64,000 bases of DNA from Carposina sasakii (Eukaryota; Arthropoda; Insecta; Lepidoptera; Carposinidae): positions 11,391,899 to 11,455,898 of the forward strand of contig CP053152.1 of assembly GCA_014607495.2 (NCBI GenBank), written 5' to 3'. The position numbers were made by a program, and so were the translations under genes. The first letter of the stretch is position 1. Each line of letters begins with the position of its first letter. Positions 46,101-58,528 of this stretch are shown here, one piece after another. The notes under the pieces were generated by a model. The model was given only the letters and a program-made list of their open reading frames with translations, was not told the origin of the DNA and ran no database searches.

Positions 46101-47459
46101 TAACTTTTTGATGTTCGTTGGGCGTGTAATGCGGGTTTTAAACTGGGATTGGATAAATGATGTTATTTACTAAGGAGAGTTATGATTTTAGTTAAAAATC
46201 ATTTGTGAAATTTATGGCCACGCACGCACTCAGTGTTCACTGCTTACATACTGTAGCAATCCTGTATCTAGTAGGATAAATATACCTATTTCATTTTGGT
46301 GAATTTGTTTTGTCTTATGTTTAACTTTTTCCGCTTTATTGGGTACCTATAGAATTATTATCAAATTTACCACTGCGCCAGAAACAGGGTTATGTTATTC
46401 GAGTATATATATTTTTGGCATGCTCTAGACCTAAAACGGCTTATCGTGTTATGTCTACAGCGTGAAGTTGAGAGCTAAATTCGCCAGTCATGAGACTCAC
46501 ACAGTCCGATATTTCTTTATGGACGAAATGTAATTAGTAAGTTATTTACATACTTGCACTTTAAATAAAACAAAATATACCTTGACAATACTATAATATT
46601 CAAGGGATAAGAAGGTCCACGCCACATGTTGCCGGTACTATACATATATTAGGGATCAGCAGTCCGCGCTAATTTCTTATTAAACCAACATGACTGCCTG
46701 AGGGACTGCTTGGGTCATTTATTAATTATAATGAACCTCCGTGCAGGGTCGCACGAAGAAAGGGTTGCCATATTTTAAGACGTTCCCTGCATATGGCCAC
46801 ACTGGAATGTGATGTTTGCGTAGTCTTGTGGAATAATAAATAACCGGGTAAGACGCGCCCTTTGTTATGCATAGTGCTGATGAGATCTTAACAGTAAATA
46901 AATATTAAAATTGTTGATAGAATATTGAAGGTTATTTTCTTCCTATTGGTATGTCACGTTACGGTGGAGGTAAAATACACACGAGTTCAATAATAAGACT
47001 TATCATCAGTATTACTGGAAGGGCTCACCTTCCAAGAAGTTTGTGGTAATTCCTGTACATAATTAAAATTGAAATTAAGATATTTCGTAATCTGAAGTAA
47101 CTTCAAATGCCTTTGAACACATGAAAAGTGATAAATTAATTTAATTCTTATTAATATTCACTAATATCTTCTTTCTAAAATACCAATAATTGACCATTTT
47201 TACATATTAATAAAAATTTGTAGGATCTTCAGGAATCCTACAGTTCTGAATGCGTCATTCATATAAAGCAGTAAACTTTTTAAAAACCTGTAAAACCTAG
47301 GTTTTCATCTCCAAATATTTTCTTAAATATGCAACCCTTTGTATTTGAAAATAACACTATATTGTACTCTGTCAAACTAACAACCTATGAAGGCAACTCT
47401 ATTACGTTGACTAAAAACATGTGACAACCACATTTCACGGTGACAACCACCTTTTATTT

Positions 47460-47720
47460 CCACTCAGGTTCGTAACGTCCATGTTAAATATTCAAAGAAC
47501 GAGACGGGTCTATCCCTCTGGTCTCTAGGGCTTTTGAGTCTCGGAGGTCCGTAAGACCGCCTCGTGCCCGAAAGTTGGCTTCTGCCCCCGCGGCCAGGGT
47601 TAACCCGTGAGCACTCATGCCTCCCTAATTCCCGATTTGTCGAAAAGGGTTTGATTACCGACTTGTCACAATGTGTCTGATCACCTCGTGTTGATTTGGC
47701 CTGTCTTGGACGGCTTGTTT
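47460..47720. promoter_or_regulatory. GC-richer block, candidate conserved non-coding DNA
   Basis: Unique-looking sequence (CGAGACGGGTCTATCCCTCT, GCCCCCGCGGCCAGGG) without repeats, open frames or splice signals, within the presumed intron 2. Assigned only on composition. Confidence 0.2.
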
Positions 47721-47904
47721 AGATTTTGATTGTTTCATTGATTTAGGTATCGCGCTATTTTCGCATGGAATATCAATCAATTTTCTAATTATAACATGGT
47801 TCTAAATATTGCGTCATTTTCGTTTCAACTATAAAATATCTTTAATCAAGTAAAGTAATGTAGCCTCTCTATATTTTATGATGATTTTACCTGCTTGCCT
47901 TTCA

Positions 47905-47945
47905 TAGCTTTTCGTTTAACATACCTCTTAGTTACAACTTGCATA
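47905..47945. repeat. Remnant of MITE family M2 right end
   Basis: TTTTCGTTTAACATACCTCT followed by AGTTACAAC matches the M2 terminus. Confidence 0.45.
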
Positions 47946-48435
47946 GAGTGACTAATAGAAAGGAACCTAGTATATACTACTATACAGTCAGATACCTACA
48001 TCTTATATCTTTCTCATAAGGTAGAGAAAACAAAGCGATTCCCCCAGGTATTTTTGTCGTCAAACGGAAAACTTTCCGAGTTAGTAATCTGATAGCAGGA
48101 CAGACAATTGAATGTTGCACTAAATTAAATGTTGTGAATATTGGAAAGAAATGTCTAGACTTATGTGAAAATGTTCGATAACAATATCTGATTTATCATA
48201 GGAGAATTTGAAGATATTATAGAATAAACATACGAGTAGTCTTATATTCCAAGCTTTCGAGTCAATAATATTCTTAATCTGAAAAAGAACGTCAGTCAAT
48301 TTAATTGCCATTTCGCTTAACATATTTCAATATCCTAGCTTAACTCAAATTTCTATGCAAAATGTCGCATACTCGTATAGGTTCGAGTAAATTAGTCTTC
48401 TCTCTTCTCCAAGACTTTTTTACAATTCGTGTGTA

Positions 48436-48745
48436 TTTTTTGGTCGTCAACGTTCCCGAAAACTACAGAATCTCCTCATCATCACGATCATTTTTCTCAA
48501 TGGAAGCATACCTGGGAAGTGTCTGGTTCCCAAGATATTAGGGTCCAAAGTTGAGTAAATATACTGCATTTTTCTGCATAAATGCACATAGACGCGCGTA
48601 GCAAGATTTTTTCACGAGAAATAATTATTATCTGTCTATAAAAAAAATTACATCGTTTCCCAGCATTTTTTTGCATAAATTTTTTATTTGATGTATAGAG
48701 TACATACCCTTCGTTAAGGGTAGCAACGAAAAACACTCTGATAAT
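48436..48745. mobile_element. Mariner-type MITE, family M1, inverted copy
   Basis: Left end ATTTTTTGGTCGTCAACGTT and right end GGGTAGCAACGAAAAACACT match, in reverse, the element at 14,359-14,728. Both outermost CAGGG tips are eroded. Confidence 0.75.
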
Positions 48746-48847
48746 GTAACACTATGATATTACTCTGAGGTATAACTACGTATCACGTACTCGTAGGTAT
48801 GCACAATCGGATAACGGCTTCAAACTTTTACTACGTACCCCTCTTGT

Positions 48848-49092
48848 ACATACATACATATAATCACGCCTTTATCCCTTACGGGGTAGGCAGAGCACCA
48901 AGTGCCGATAGGTGCCACTTCTGACCAATTTTGAGGGTATAGTTGAAATGTACAAGTTCGGTTAGTAGTGACAGGTGGTCAGACCATCGCCTACAAAATA
49001 CCAAGACCCTCTTGTCCCTCTACTGACTTGTACAGTATGCCTGAGAAGAGAAGCAGCTGTAGTATTATACGTTTTTTTTTTCACTCCCAGAG
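48848..49092 (-). repeat. (TATG)n-tailed short retroelement T, with 9-bp TSD
   Basis: A 245-bp minus-strand copy. Direct repeats CCCTCTTGT at 48,839-48,847 and 49,093-49,101 flank it. Ends one motif short of the usual AGCATAGAAG 5' end, so it is slightly 5'-truncated. Confidence 0.88.
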
Positions 49093-49720
49093 CCCTCTTG
49101 TGTATAAAAAAAACCTTGGGTGTGTCGTCCAGTGATAATTTTTCGCTACATTTCATTTTTATTCTCAAGCTTCACAACATGAAGACAGATATTCTGTGGA
49201 GCTATCAAAGAACTAGATTTAGACAAATTTATTTGGGTACGTAATAATCATATACCATATTTTGAATTGTTCCTGCATATTATTTTGCCAATGGGAGGTA
49301 TTCTAATGTTAATGGGTTAATTGTTGAAAATTATAATATAAAAACCACTTCTCTCTCTCTCCTCTTACTTATCTGCTATCTTTCTTGTGAATTGCATGTA
49401 CGTATGTTTCGCAGCTATGACATTGTGATGTGATCTGTTAAATGCGTATGTAAATAATATTGTATAAGATTCAGATACCTCATACCATACAAAATGGGAG
49501 CACAATTTTAAAAGATAAAAGATTTTTTGGACTTTTGGTCTGAGTTTGTCTAGAATACATCATCTGCACACGTGTATGTCGTACCTAAGAGTCGACTATC
49601 ATACGCGCTAGCAACTTGTTACTGGTCTTTTACATCTACGAGTAGCTCCGCTTTGTTAAACGCAGATCTCCTTAATGATGTATTCACATGCAGTTCTGGC
49701 TATCCTATTTTGGGAACACA

Positions 49721-49721
<1 letters not shown>

Positions 49722-49786
<65 letters not shown>
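49722..49786. repeat. (CA)n microsatellite
   Basis: About 32 nearly perfect CA units. The open frames across it on both strands are artefacts of the dinucleotide repeat. Confidence 0.95.
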
Positions 49787-49787
<1 letters not shown>

Positions 49788-50365
49788 ACACATACTGTAT
49801 AACATCTCCACTGTCTTCTCTACTCTATGGTGACGACCTTCCACCACATTAGGCCGGTAACGACACATGTGATCCGGGACGCGCACCTCATAAATGTCTC
49901 ATTTATCATTGTGTGATGTCATTGGGGCTGTTATTGTTTTTTTTTTTAAGTTGGTAAGACTGGACAGATCATTAGGTGGTTGTCAACTTAAGCTATTTTC
50001 TATCGTATCGTAATGTTTTTTTCTGATTTACCCTAGAATACCAAATAGGATGAGAAGATTATAGCTAATGTATCCACATCCTCTTTTATATGTAATAGAG
50101 TCAACCTCTTAGTATAATTTATTTATACACTGCAATTAGCTCTATATATAATGAACTCCTATTGATCAGTAAGAATTGAATCATCCAAACCATCCAAAAT
50201 TATATATTTTAAAATTACTTGCAACTGCAGGTATACTCAGCAGTGGGTGCAGGTGACTATAGATACTCGTAGATAGGTAGACTGAAAGAATTCGCTAAAC
50301 AATATACGTTTTTTCTTAAGTATGATTTCTTTATTTGTATAACTAGGTTTAACATAACAAATCCT

Positions 50366-50666
50366 GTGGACAAATGAAGCTTGGTTATGTTGCTGGCGTT
50401 GCTGAGTGCTGGCGACATATCAGTTGTCACATTACCTCCCCGCTGCCGGCGTTAATACCTAAATGATATTTTGTTTAAACTGTGGTTTCCTTATTTACAA
50501 ATAAGTAGAAATTAAATAACAAATCCACTTATTTTGAAAACCAATCCATACCAAGCGGACCCCAGAACGGACAGTGGACAAATGAAGGTTGGTTAGGTCG
50601 CTGGTGCGGTCGCTGCGTGCTGGCGACGTATCGGCTGTCACATTACCTCCCCGCTGCCGGTGTTAT
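50366..50666. repeat. Direct duplication of a 90-bp unit, 208 bp apart
   Basis: Units at 50,366-50,455 and 50,574-50,666 share GTGGACAAATGAAG, TTGGTTA.GT, GTGCTGGCGAC and GTCACATTACCTCCCCGCTG. Between them lies an AT-rich spacer. They may be pieces of an LTR element; class not determined. Confidence 0.7.
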
Positions 50667-51774
50667 TATGAAACTTCTGAAGGGTCCCCAACGCTGCCGA
50701 GACAAGGCCTGAGATGGAGGCGCGGTTAGAGTGGAGATGGGATTGGTCATTTGTCGGAATTTTTTCTTTGTTTATCTTATCATAACAAATAGAAACAAAA
50801 ACTATATCTAGGATTAAACTACCTTTCTTCTTCTTTACTACTTAAGTGAGTAATATTCCTATATAATCATCGTTAGATTACTTCCACCTAGATACAAATA
50901 TATAGACGGGGACAAAGTCGGTGGACAAAGTCAGTAATATTTACTAGAACTGACTGGCAAAAAGTAAGATATCTCTGTGTAAGATGTCATATACCTAATA
51001 TACACTGTGTAGACTGTGTTCACAAGAATGGGTTACCCAGAATTGCAGAATCACGGAACAGATCCTATAGTCATGCTTAGTAAGCGAGGACAGGTATTTA
51101 ATGTCATTAAGTGTTATTAACTTAACCTAACCCTTCTGGCACATAAGGTATATCTGGCAGGATCATACTAGTTTCTAGCATTCGGGTAATACGTGCATTT
51201 GTATCTCACCTCATACCATTTTAAACACCTTACAAAAATAAAAGTCCAACTCCATACTATCGCCACCTTTTAGTATCGTAGTCCAGGAGACGCATATGGT
51301 AATTCCTTATTCCAATAGGAAATAGAGGCGGTCAGTCGCAATAATCCATCACGGCGCGGTTATTTGTTTGTCCGAACGTCGGCCATGTTTTATGTCATTT
51401 TACGTATTCCTTACAGGTTTTGATAAATATTTGTTTCGGTCCAGTTCGGACATGGCCGAGAATTGAATATCCGGAGGGTAAAGTGACCAGTGATTGGCAT
51501 GGGTTAGGAATGTTGAATTTCCTATTTTGTTAGTTTTGTTCTTTTCATAAATTCGTAATTTGGTTTAGCGTGATGGATTGTAGGTTTCCGTTTTGTGCTA
51601 GTTTTGGCAGGTGTTTTAACTGTAGTGAAACTACTTTAACTGCTTATTTATATTAATGATACATACACACACGTGATTTACTTAGAAGTAGTAGAAGTAG
51701 AGTTACTTAGTAGAGCTTAGATTGGAGTTTCAGTAAGTTAAATATAGTTACATACTTCTGCCCTCCTAGTATGA

Positions 51775-51925
51775 CCACGCATCGAGGATATCGTATCGTA
51801 CGATATAGTATCGTCTCTATACAAAATTCAACATGGCGGCTATATTTATCATATTTTGACAGGCTAAATGTCGATAAATCGATTTATCATATCGTGTTTC
51901 ACAGGTCATGCTACTAGAGCAGGTC
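51775..51925. repeat. Inverted copy of the 32,388-32,700 repeat
   Basis: CTCTATACAAAATTCAACAT, GTCGATAAATCGATTTATCA and GTCATGCTA are the reverse complement of the tandem pair. Confidence 0.7.
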
Positions 51926-52538
51926 TAAAAAAATCCGTTGTTTCTGATAAACAAAACAAGTATTTCGGTAAATATGAAAATCGTATTTTGTGACAGTAGC
52001 GAAGTTTAATCTAAACGCTAAAAATGTTTATTACCTCGTATATAGTAACAATAATGTCCATAGAGGCGGTCATATCACATACTCCAAGCACAATCACCTA
52101 CCTACACCGAGTGACACAAGGCATATAAAATGACACAACAAAAACTGAAGCCACTATTCTCCTGGGCTCTCCGTCATTACCAGCAGCCGCTAAGGATCGC
52201 ATGCATACAGAGTAGACCTTATCAGATATGCATATGCCGGGCGAGGCAGGCAAAATATTGCACGTTCCTACTCTCGTATATCTAACGTCACGTCAGGCTG
52301 ATGGATGTCGCACGCTGAATGTATTATAGTTTTTTGATATCTTTTGTGCTTTTGTACTAGAAATCTAGAATATTACATTATTCTTTAACTGACACATTGA
52401 ATATCAAACTCACCTACCATTGTTATTAGTAGGTATGTAATGTAGCGTTATCCAAATAATTGTTATCTGCCATTATTTCAACGAAAAAAAAACCGTATGG
52501 ACGATCCTGATATTATTTATGTCATATATAAACATTTG

Positions 52539-52810
52539 GCCGCGTGGTGCCGGCAGAGTAGAATTCGTACCACCCCATGTCTGCCCGTGGGTACTCGTAT
52601 CGTACGAGGCGATTAAGAGTTTTCGGGAGGTGAGCAGCAGCGCCTGCCGTGTTGACAACTTAGTCCAAAATACAAACTGCGGTCACCAACCCGCCTGCCC
52701 AGCGTGGTGACTATGGGCAAATACCCCCCATGGCAGTCTTGTGGCGTGCCCTGGGGGAGACCTACGTCCAGCAGTGGACTGCAATAGGCTGATGATGATG
52801 ATGATGATAC
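52539..52810 (+). repeat. (GAT)n-tailed SINE, full-length-looking with 9-bp TSD
   Basis: Direct repeats AAACATTTG at 52,530-52,538 and 52,811-52,819 bound it. Starts GGCCGCGTGGTGCCGGC and contains the GCGATTAAGAG and CACCAACCCGCCTGCCCAGC blocks. Ends CAGCAGTGGACTGCAATAGG then (TGA)n. Its last 50 bases equal the 3' end of the RTE LINE copy at 33,208. Other copies: 29,575, 36,715, 41,683, 57,744. Confidence 0.88.
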
Positions 52811-53529
52811 AAACATTTGTAGATTATAGTTAATTCACAAAGTCGCACAGAGAATTTTAGTTTAAACTTAAAATGAGGTTTATGGATTTTTAATCTTATA
52901 AAAAAGCTAAGAGTTTCATAAGGCTGTAAAAGATTTCTTTGCACCTACGTTAAGCTATTTTCACATCGCATTTTTCACGCTAACCCTTTACAAATGTCTG
53001 TGTAAATTAGGCATTACTTGAAAAAAAAAGGATAAGGGCGATAATCCGGTATCTTTTGGAGCGCCATCTGCTCGCTTCTTTACAAATGACAACGATTTTT
53101 TAAAGTCACGCTGCGTGTGTAGCTTAGAAGGATAAGAACTTGTGCGCATATCGTGGTTCAATAAATGAGGTATGTAAATGTCTCTTAGTGACCATGAAAT
53201 CGCCGTACTGGGCGTGACTAAGGAGTTCATGCGAGAGACACAGAGACAACCTGAAATTAGACGAGTATAGGTAGGTATACCTACGCACTACGTAGGTAGG
53301 TACGTATGTACCTAATACTCGTACATGCTTGACCGAAAACTTTCCATTCTTTCCATCTTATCTAAGGGCAGTAAAAAATCTATGAAAAAGCAGCTCGTTT
53401 TATCTTAAAACGTATCTTTTTAAACACAACTGAACCTAATAAACTTAATTTTGTCGCAGCTGAATGCTTCGCGCATTAATTACAAAAAGTCCCTCTTCTT
53501 TAATTTTAGTGTATTTTAAAGCGTTAAAT

Positions 53530-53725
53530 AAATTGAACACCGCTAAGCGACAGGCCGGCCGCGTCACAAATCAGATCGGTTTCCAATTAACGTGCCTCAG
53601 TCGACTCTCATTATATTTTTAATTTGGGGGCGGAATGTCGAATTAAAGCAACGTCAAAGGACAAGCCCGGCTGCCATTAGAGCTAAATAATTAAAGAACT
53701 CCTCCGTCTTTGACGACGAGAAATT
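53530..53725. promoter_or_regulatory. Candidate conserved non-coding element with homeodomain-type sites
   Basis: Unique, GC-richer block without frame or repeat similarity. It contains CCATTAGAGCTAAATAATTA and several TAAT/ATTA cores together with GACAGGCCGGCCGCGTC. The composition resembles enhancers around developmental genes. Confidence 0.25.
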
Positions 53726-54956
53726 AAGGAACCACCTGATTATATTTATAATTTACGTGAGTCAAATTCGGCGAATTTTTAATGTTTATAAAAAATGAGA
53801 TTTTACATACATTCAAACTTCATACAAATTCTAAATCCAGTTTCTTTTTGTAGGTTATCCTAATCCTATTGGTTCATTAATTTAATTATAAAGTTTCGAG
53901 GAGATTACGATGTTTATCATGTGTCTGGATTTTATTTATTATTTTAACCTAATCATCTGTGTTTATAATAACAACACATTATGGGTGAAATATTAAATCT
54001 AATAATTTTATTGTCTGAAAGTACTTACCTACTTATTTAAAAATTAAATTATGAAATGCGCCATGTAAAATCACTACTAACTTTGGCAAATTCTAGTTTA
54101 CCTTGCCATTACCTTAGGCGTCACCTTTACATAGACGGTTAAGTAATTGCAGTTCGTAGGAAATAATGCCTTGTACAGACACACAACGTATCCCTACTAC
54201 TAATACTGCTGTAGAGAAATTCCAAGATATTTTCTATTAATACTCTCTCTTTCTGTTTAGAAGTAAGTCGATATCTTTGCATAAAGTAGTGCAAACAAGA
54301 ACCGCCGCGATAAGGTAAATATTGGGTTTAAAAATTTGTACAAGTAACTCATTTGTATATTTACCTATAAATTCTCATTTATTTCCATCGAGCACTGTAG
54401 AACTGTCTCAAGATGACAAAAATATTCTTCACCAGCCACACTATACCTACGTACCAGCAATGTATTCATTGAATTATTATTATTTACATCCAGTAGGAGG
54501 TACCATTACCAAAAAATGTGACTTATTGGGAAAAATAAACGTTCAGTGTGCACTATCCGTTACAAGTTAAATATTAGTGTGAACGTAGAACGTAACTAAG
54601 GGATGCAAATTCCAATTTTGTCTAGACGTGCGCGGGCGCGTTATCATGCAAACTGGATACATTACAGTCACTTTAAACTTAAAACTAGTCGTCTACTGTG
54701 ACGGAGGTGCTTTTCAATTTAGGCTTGCCTAAATACTATTATGTCGTTAGTCTCAGAAATAAATAATAAAAAAAAAACAGTTTTGTGGCTATACTAGAGC
54801 TTTTACTGAATTCTAATAGATAAAAGATCATAATTATTCATATCTGAATAATAAATCATTACACTAATTAAGATTTGCTGCAAGTGGGCAATATGAGCAA
54901 TTGATATACCTACTAGAAATGTAAATAAGTCTTAGGATTATTAAAATAATAATAAT

Positions 54957-55195
54957 AATAAATATTCACACTCTTCACAACACATTGACCTAGTCCCACA
55001 CTAAGATCCCTAATGTATTGTGTCGTTAGTACTAAGCAACGGTATATAAATACATAGATAAATATCAAAAATCCATGCTCGGAAACAAACATTGATATTC
55101 ACATCATATCAATGCTTGCACCTACCGGGATTCGAACCCAGGACCTATGGCGCCGCAGGCAGGGCCACTACCAACTACACCAACGGCTATAAAAG
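54957..55195 (-). repeat. tRNA-derived SINE (family S1), minus strand
   Basis: Minus-strand head with B box GGTTCGAATCC and the family S1 body (TTGTTTCCGAG, GGGATCTTAGTGTGGGACTA). The left end runs into an (AAT)n tract. Confidence 0.85.
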
Positions 55196-55791
55196 AAGAA
55201 GATATTCACAGATTATAAAAAGACATGCATAAATAAACCTCACTGCCGTAACTTTTAAAAAGGTCAAAAACCGCAGCGCTTTTTACCGCTGCTATCTAAT
55301 CAACGCTAAAAACGTCTTGAAACGCCACCATAAAACATTCAGTGTCGCTACGGAGCCGTTCCCGCGATGATATTCAGATGGAATAAATCCGGGCCCAGAG
55401 GTCTACGAGACCCACGGGAGTCGTCCTGGCCTGAGATGACCGCTGCACGCAGTCGACACTTAGAAGGGCCTTATTAAAGACGAGTTCGCAGACCCGCGGA
55501 TTGGAAGCGGCGTGTTATCTGCTCAATCGTATTGATATATATTTTTGTCATTAAAACTCCAGAATCAGATACTTTGGTGTTAAAAGTATGATTAATGATT
55601 AAAACCCCCATTAAGGTTGATATAGCCCAAAAAAGTTTGAAAAAGTTATAACTGTGTGTCTGGTGATTTAATACCTATCTTCATCGCACCAAAAAATCTA
55701 TAAATTTACATATCTATGCGTACCTATATGGTAAAAATTATAAGTAGGAGTACACGCGATAAGCATACAAAAGCTTTCGCTTCAATCTGCA

Positions 55792-56087
55792 CCCGTATGA
55801 TGAATTTGGTGAGAGCGCGATGTCTCACTTTTAGACGTCAAATTCACAAAGCTAATAATAACTAGATAAACTAAGTCTATGTACTTTGCATGTAAAAAAA
55901 GACCTTAAGAATTAGAATAAACACTCGTTCTCGAGCCAGGATGAGTGAATTATGGCTGATAGAAGTGGTTTGCAATCCCTTTTTACACACCAAGTAGAAA
56001 CACTTGCCTTCTCTAGTTATTACTTAGCTCTGTGGATTTGACGTTTAAAAGTAAGACATCTCGCTCTCACCAAATTCATCATACGGG
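55792..56087. mobile_element. MITE with 55-bp TIRs, 296 bp
   Basis: Arms 55,792-55,848 (CCCGTATGATGAATTTGGTG, ACGTCAAAT) and 56,033-56,087 are inverted copies with about five differences. The 184-bp centre has no coding capacity. No clear target-site duplication. Confidence 0.8.
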
Positions 56088-57743
56088 AGCTGTATGTTTA
56101 ACAATATCTTCATTATCTTTTAATAGGTACTGCCACATAATACTTACTACAAATATAATAAGAAACCTTACACAATGTTTATATTATAAAACCCGTGGGT
56201 ATAATTTTTACTTATATTGCAGTGCTCATTAGATTGCTTCTCCAATTTGTATCATGTAACAGCAATCACAAAGGAAATTGAAACGCTATGTACCTACTCG
56301 TAATAAGTCTATTTATAGGCATTTTGCTTAAACGACCTAATGGTAAAAACGCTCGTCTGCACAGTGTTACAATATACCCACTAGACAGATGACAATCTGC
56401 CGTACAAGTCGGCAAGGGGTAGGCAGGTAATGTTTACATTTTAATGTAAGAGTGCGTCGCGACGCGCGCGCTCGTTAAGGGAGGCATCATTCAGACAGGC
56501 TTGATTAGATCATTTTTGACACATCTTATTTTGGTTGTATTTTATACTCCGGGAATTATTTCTCGACACCATTACGAACTTTAAAAGTTACAAATCTCTG
56601 AATAATGATTATCTTGGTTATCATAGCCTTCAATAATAATAACCATACCATAAACCGAAAACTAATCAAATCTCTTCGATTCCAAACTCAACTCTTTCAC
56701 ATTGAAACAATAAAAATATTAAATCTTAGCAATGAAGCATAACAATTCTAGTTAATATTAATCGTTTTTCTTCGCGACCCTTCCGGGCCGATTTGCTTTA
56801 TTTTCCCTTTTATTTGTCCCTAAGGGATAACTATGATATATTTATTATTACTCAGACCATTTCATAGATACTCTCGAGATGTATTACGGAGGCCCTTCAG
56901 ACCTTTATGGATCGTAATATTTATTTCTAGTTAATATTGTTATTTGTGTACACCGTATTGTATTGTATGCGAATTAATAAAAGAAATTATGACAATGAAA
57001 GATAAAAGTCAAATTAAAGTCCTAGATTACCTATAGTTTTATATGAAATCTAATATTATGTACATTAAATGTATTTACGTACCCAATTATCAATTCAAAG
57101 TACTAAAACTACATCGTTGTAGTACCTAACTAAACAAAGAATAATGCTCAGGATAGTATAAAATGAACGCATTCAAAAACCGACCAAACGTCCAGCTAAC
57201 GATCAAACTGCGTTCTAATCACGAACGTCAAAACTGGATATTCCCAAATTGAATTCAAGCCAAGTTTCTTTTTTTCTCGCAAAGGGCGGGAGCCGTTCAA
57301 ATGGCCAGATCAACTCAATAAGGGGTACGTGCAACGTGTTTACCCGGAACCCGCAAACTGATTTTTTTTACATTTTTCCAAACCCTATTTAGGCATTCGA
57401 CGTCGTAAAGGCATTGTGCCGGACCGACAAAAGCCGGGGATATTTCAGTGTTCTTTTTTGAAATCTTTTTATTCTTTCCCGTGTAGCGATACGTTCTCGT
57501 TGCGTTCGTTTTCGTTTGCGATCGCGATACGCTCGCTGTCACATTGGAGTGTGGGTATTGTCTTTTTGGTTATGAATGACAGTTCGATCTTTATTAGGAT
57601 TCAGATTTAGAATGGATTGGGGGCAGTTCAATGACTGTTTTTAACTGTCTGTGTTGATTTATAAAAGTACACACTTAAAATATTCATATTACAAGTTTTA
57701 TAATGTTCCTATTGAGCTATGAATATGTCAAATCATATTCACT

Positions 57744-57800
57744 GCTGGATAGGCCTGGCACGCCACAAGACTGCCATGGGAGGTTTTATGTTGTCTAACC
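57744..57800 (-). repeat. Fragment of the (GAT)n-family SINE
   Basis: CACTGCTGGATAGGCCTGG, GCACGCCACAAGACTGCCAT and GTTGTCTAACC are decayed pieces of the family in minus orientation. Confidence 0.5.
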
Positions 57801-58528
57801 TCTGTTCCTATTGTACGCTATGAATATGTAGTATTATTTAAAATATTTGAAATTAATACCTATATATATTTTTCTTTCCAGGTAATAATATTCTGTGTTT
57901 TCATATTCTACAAAAAAGCATGAAAATCATCTCCAAATGGTGCTCCAACTATCAACGGAAATGAGGTGGTATGATAAACCTTTTGTTCTATTTATTAATA
58001 TTATTAATCACGCTAAATGTTTCTTATCTTTTGCAATTAAGGTGAATTGCGTAAATCCCCATATCCGGAAGGAAAACAATTATTCATTATTTAATGGTAC
58101 ATTAAGCGTGCTCGTGTATGGGGGAGTTTTTGTACCTATGGCAACACAGCTTAACGTTGCTAGTCCGTGCTGTGTTAACAGTCATTGCTCTAATTACATG
58201 TTGTGTACGTAGGATAAATGAAATTTACTTAAAACAATGTAAGGTAAAGTAATGAGTGTGATGAATAACTAAGGTGAACAATAAAAATAAAGTTGAACAG
58301 TTGCAAGTTTAGCTGAAGCTAAAAATAAATAAAACTAAAATAAGTCGAAAAAATACCTGAAAATACAGTGCCTACATAATAACAGTTATATAAAGATAAG
58401 TAGGAATATTATTAATGGCCATTTAGTAGGTACCTAGATATTATTACTTACCCTTAAGTAGTGAGTAAGTACTATATTATTCGTATCTTGATCGCCGAAT
58501 AACCAATTATACCTATGTATATGTATAC

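Noticed and set aside
49572..49886. Open frames with long Thr-His or Val-Cys runs on both strands
   Set aside because: They are translations of the (CA)n microsatellite.
57895..58212. 105-codon plus-strand gene after a TTTCTTTCCAG acceptor
   Set aside because: The acceptor is plausible, but the frame lacks domain signals and shows AT-driven composition. I saw no partner exon.
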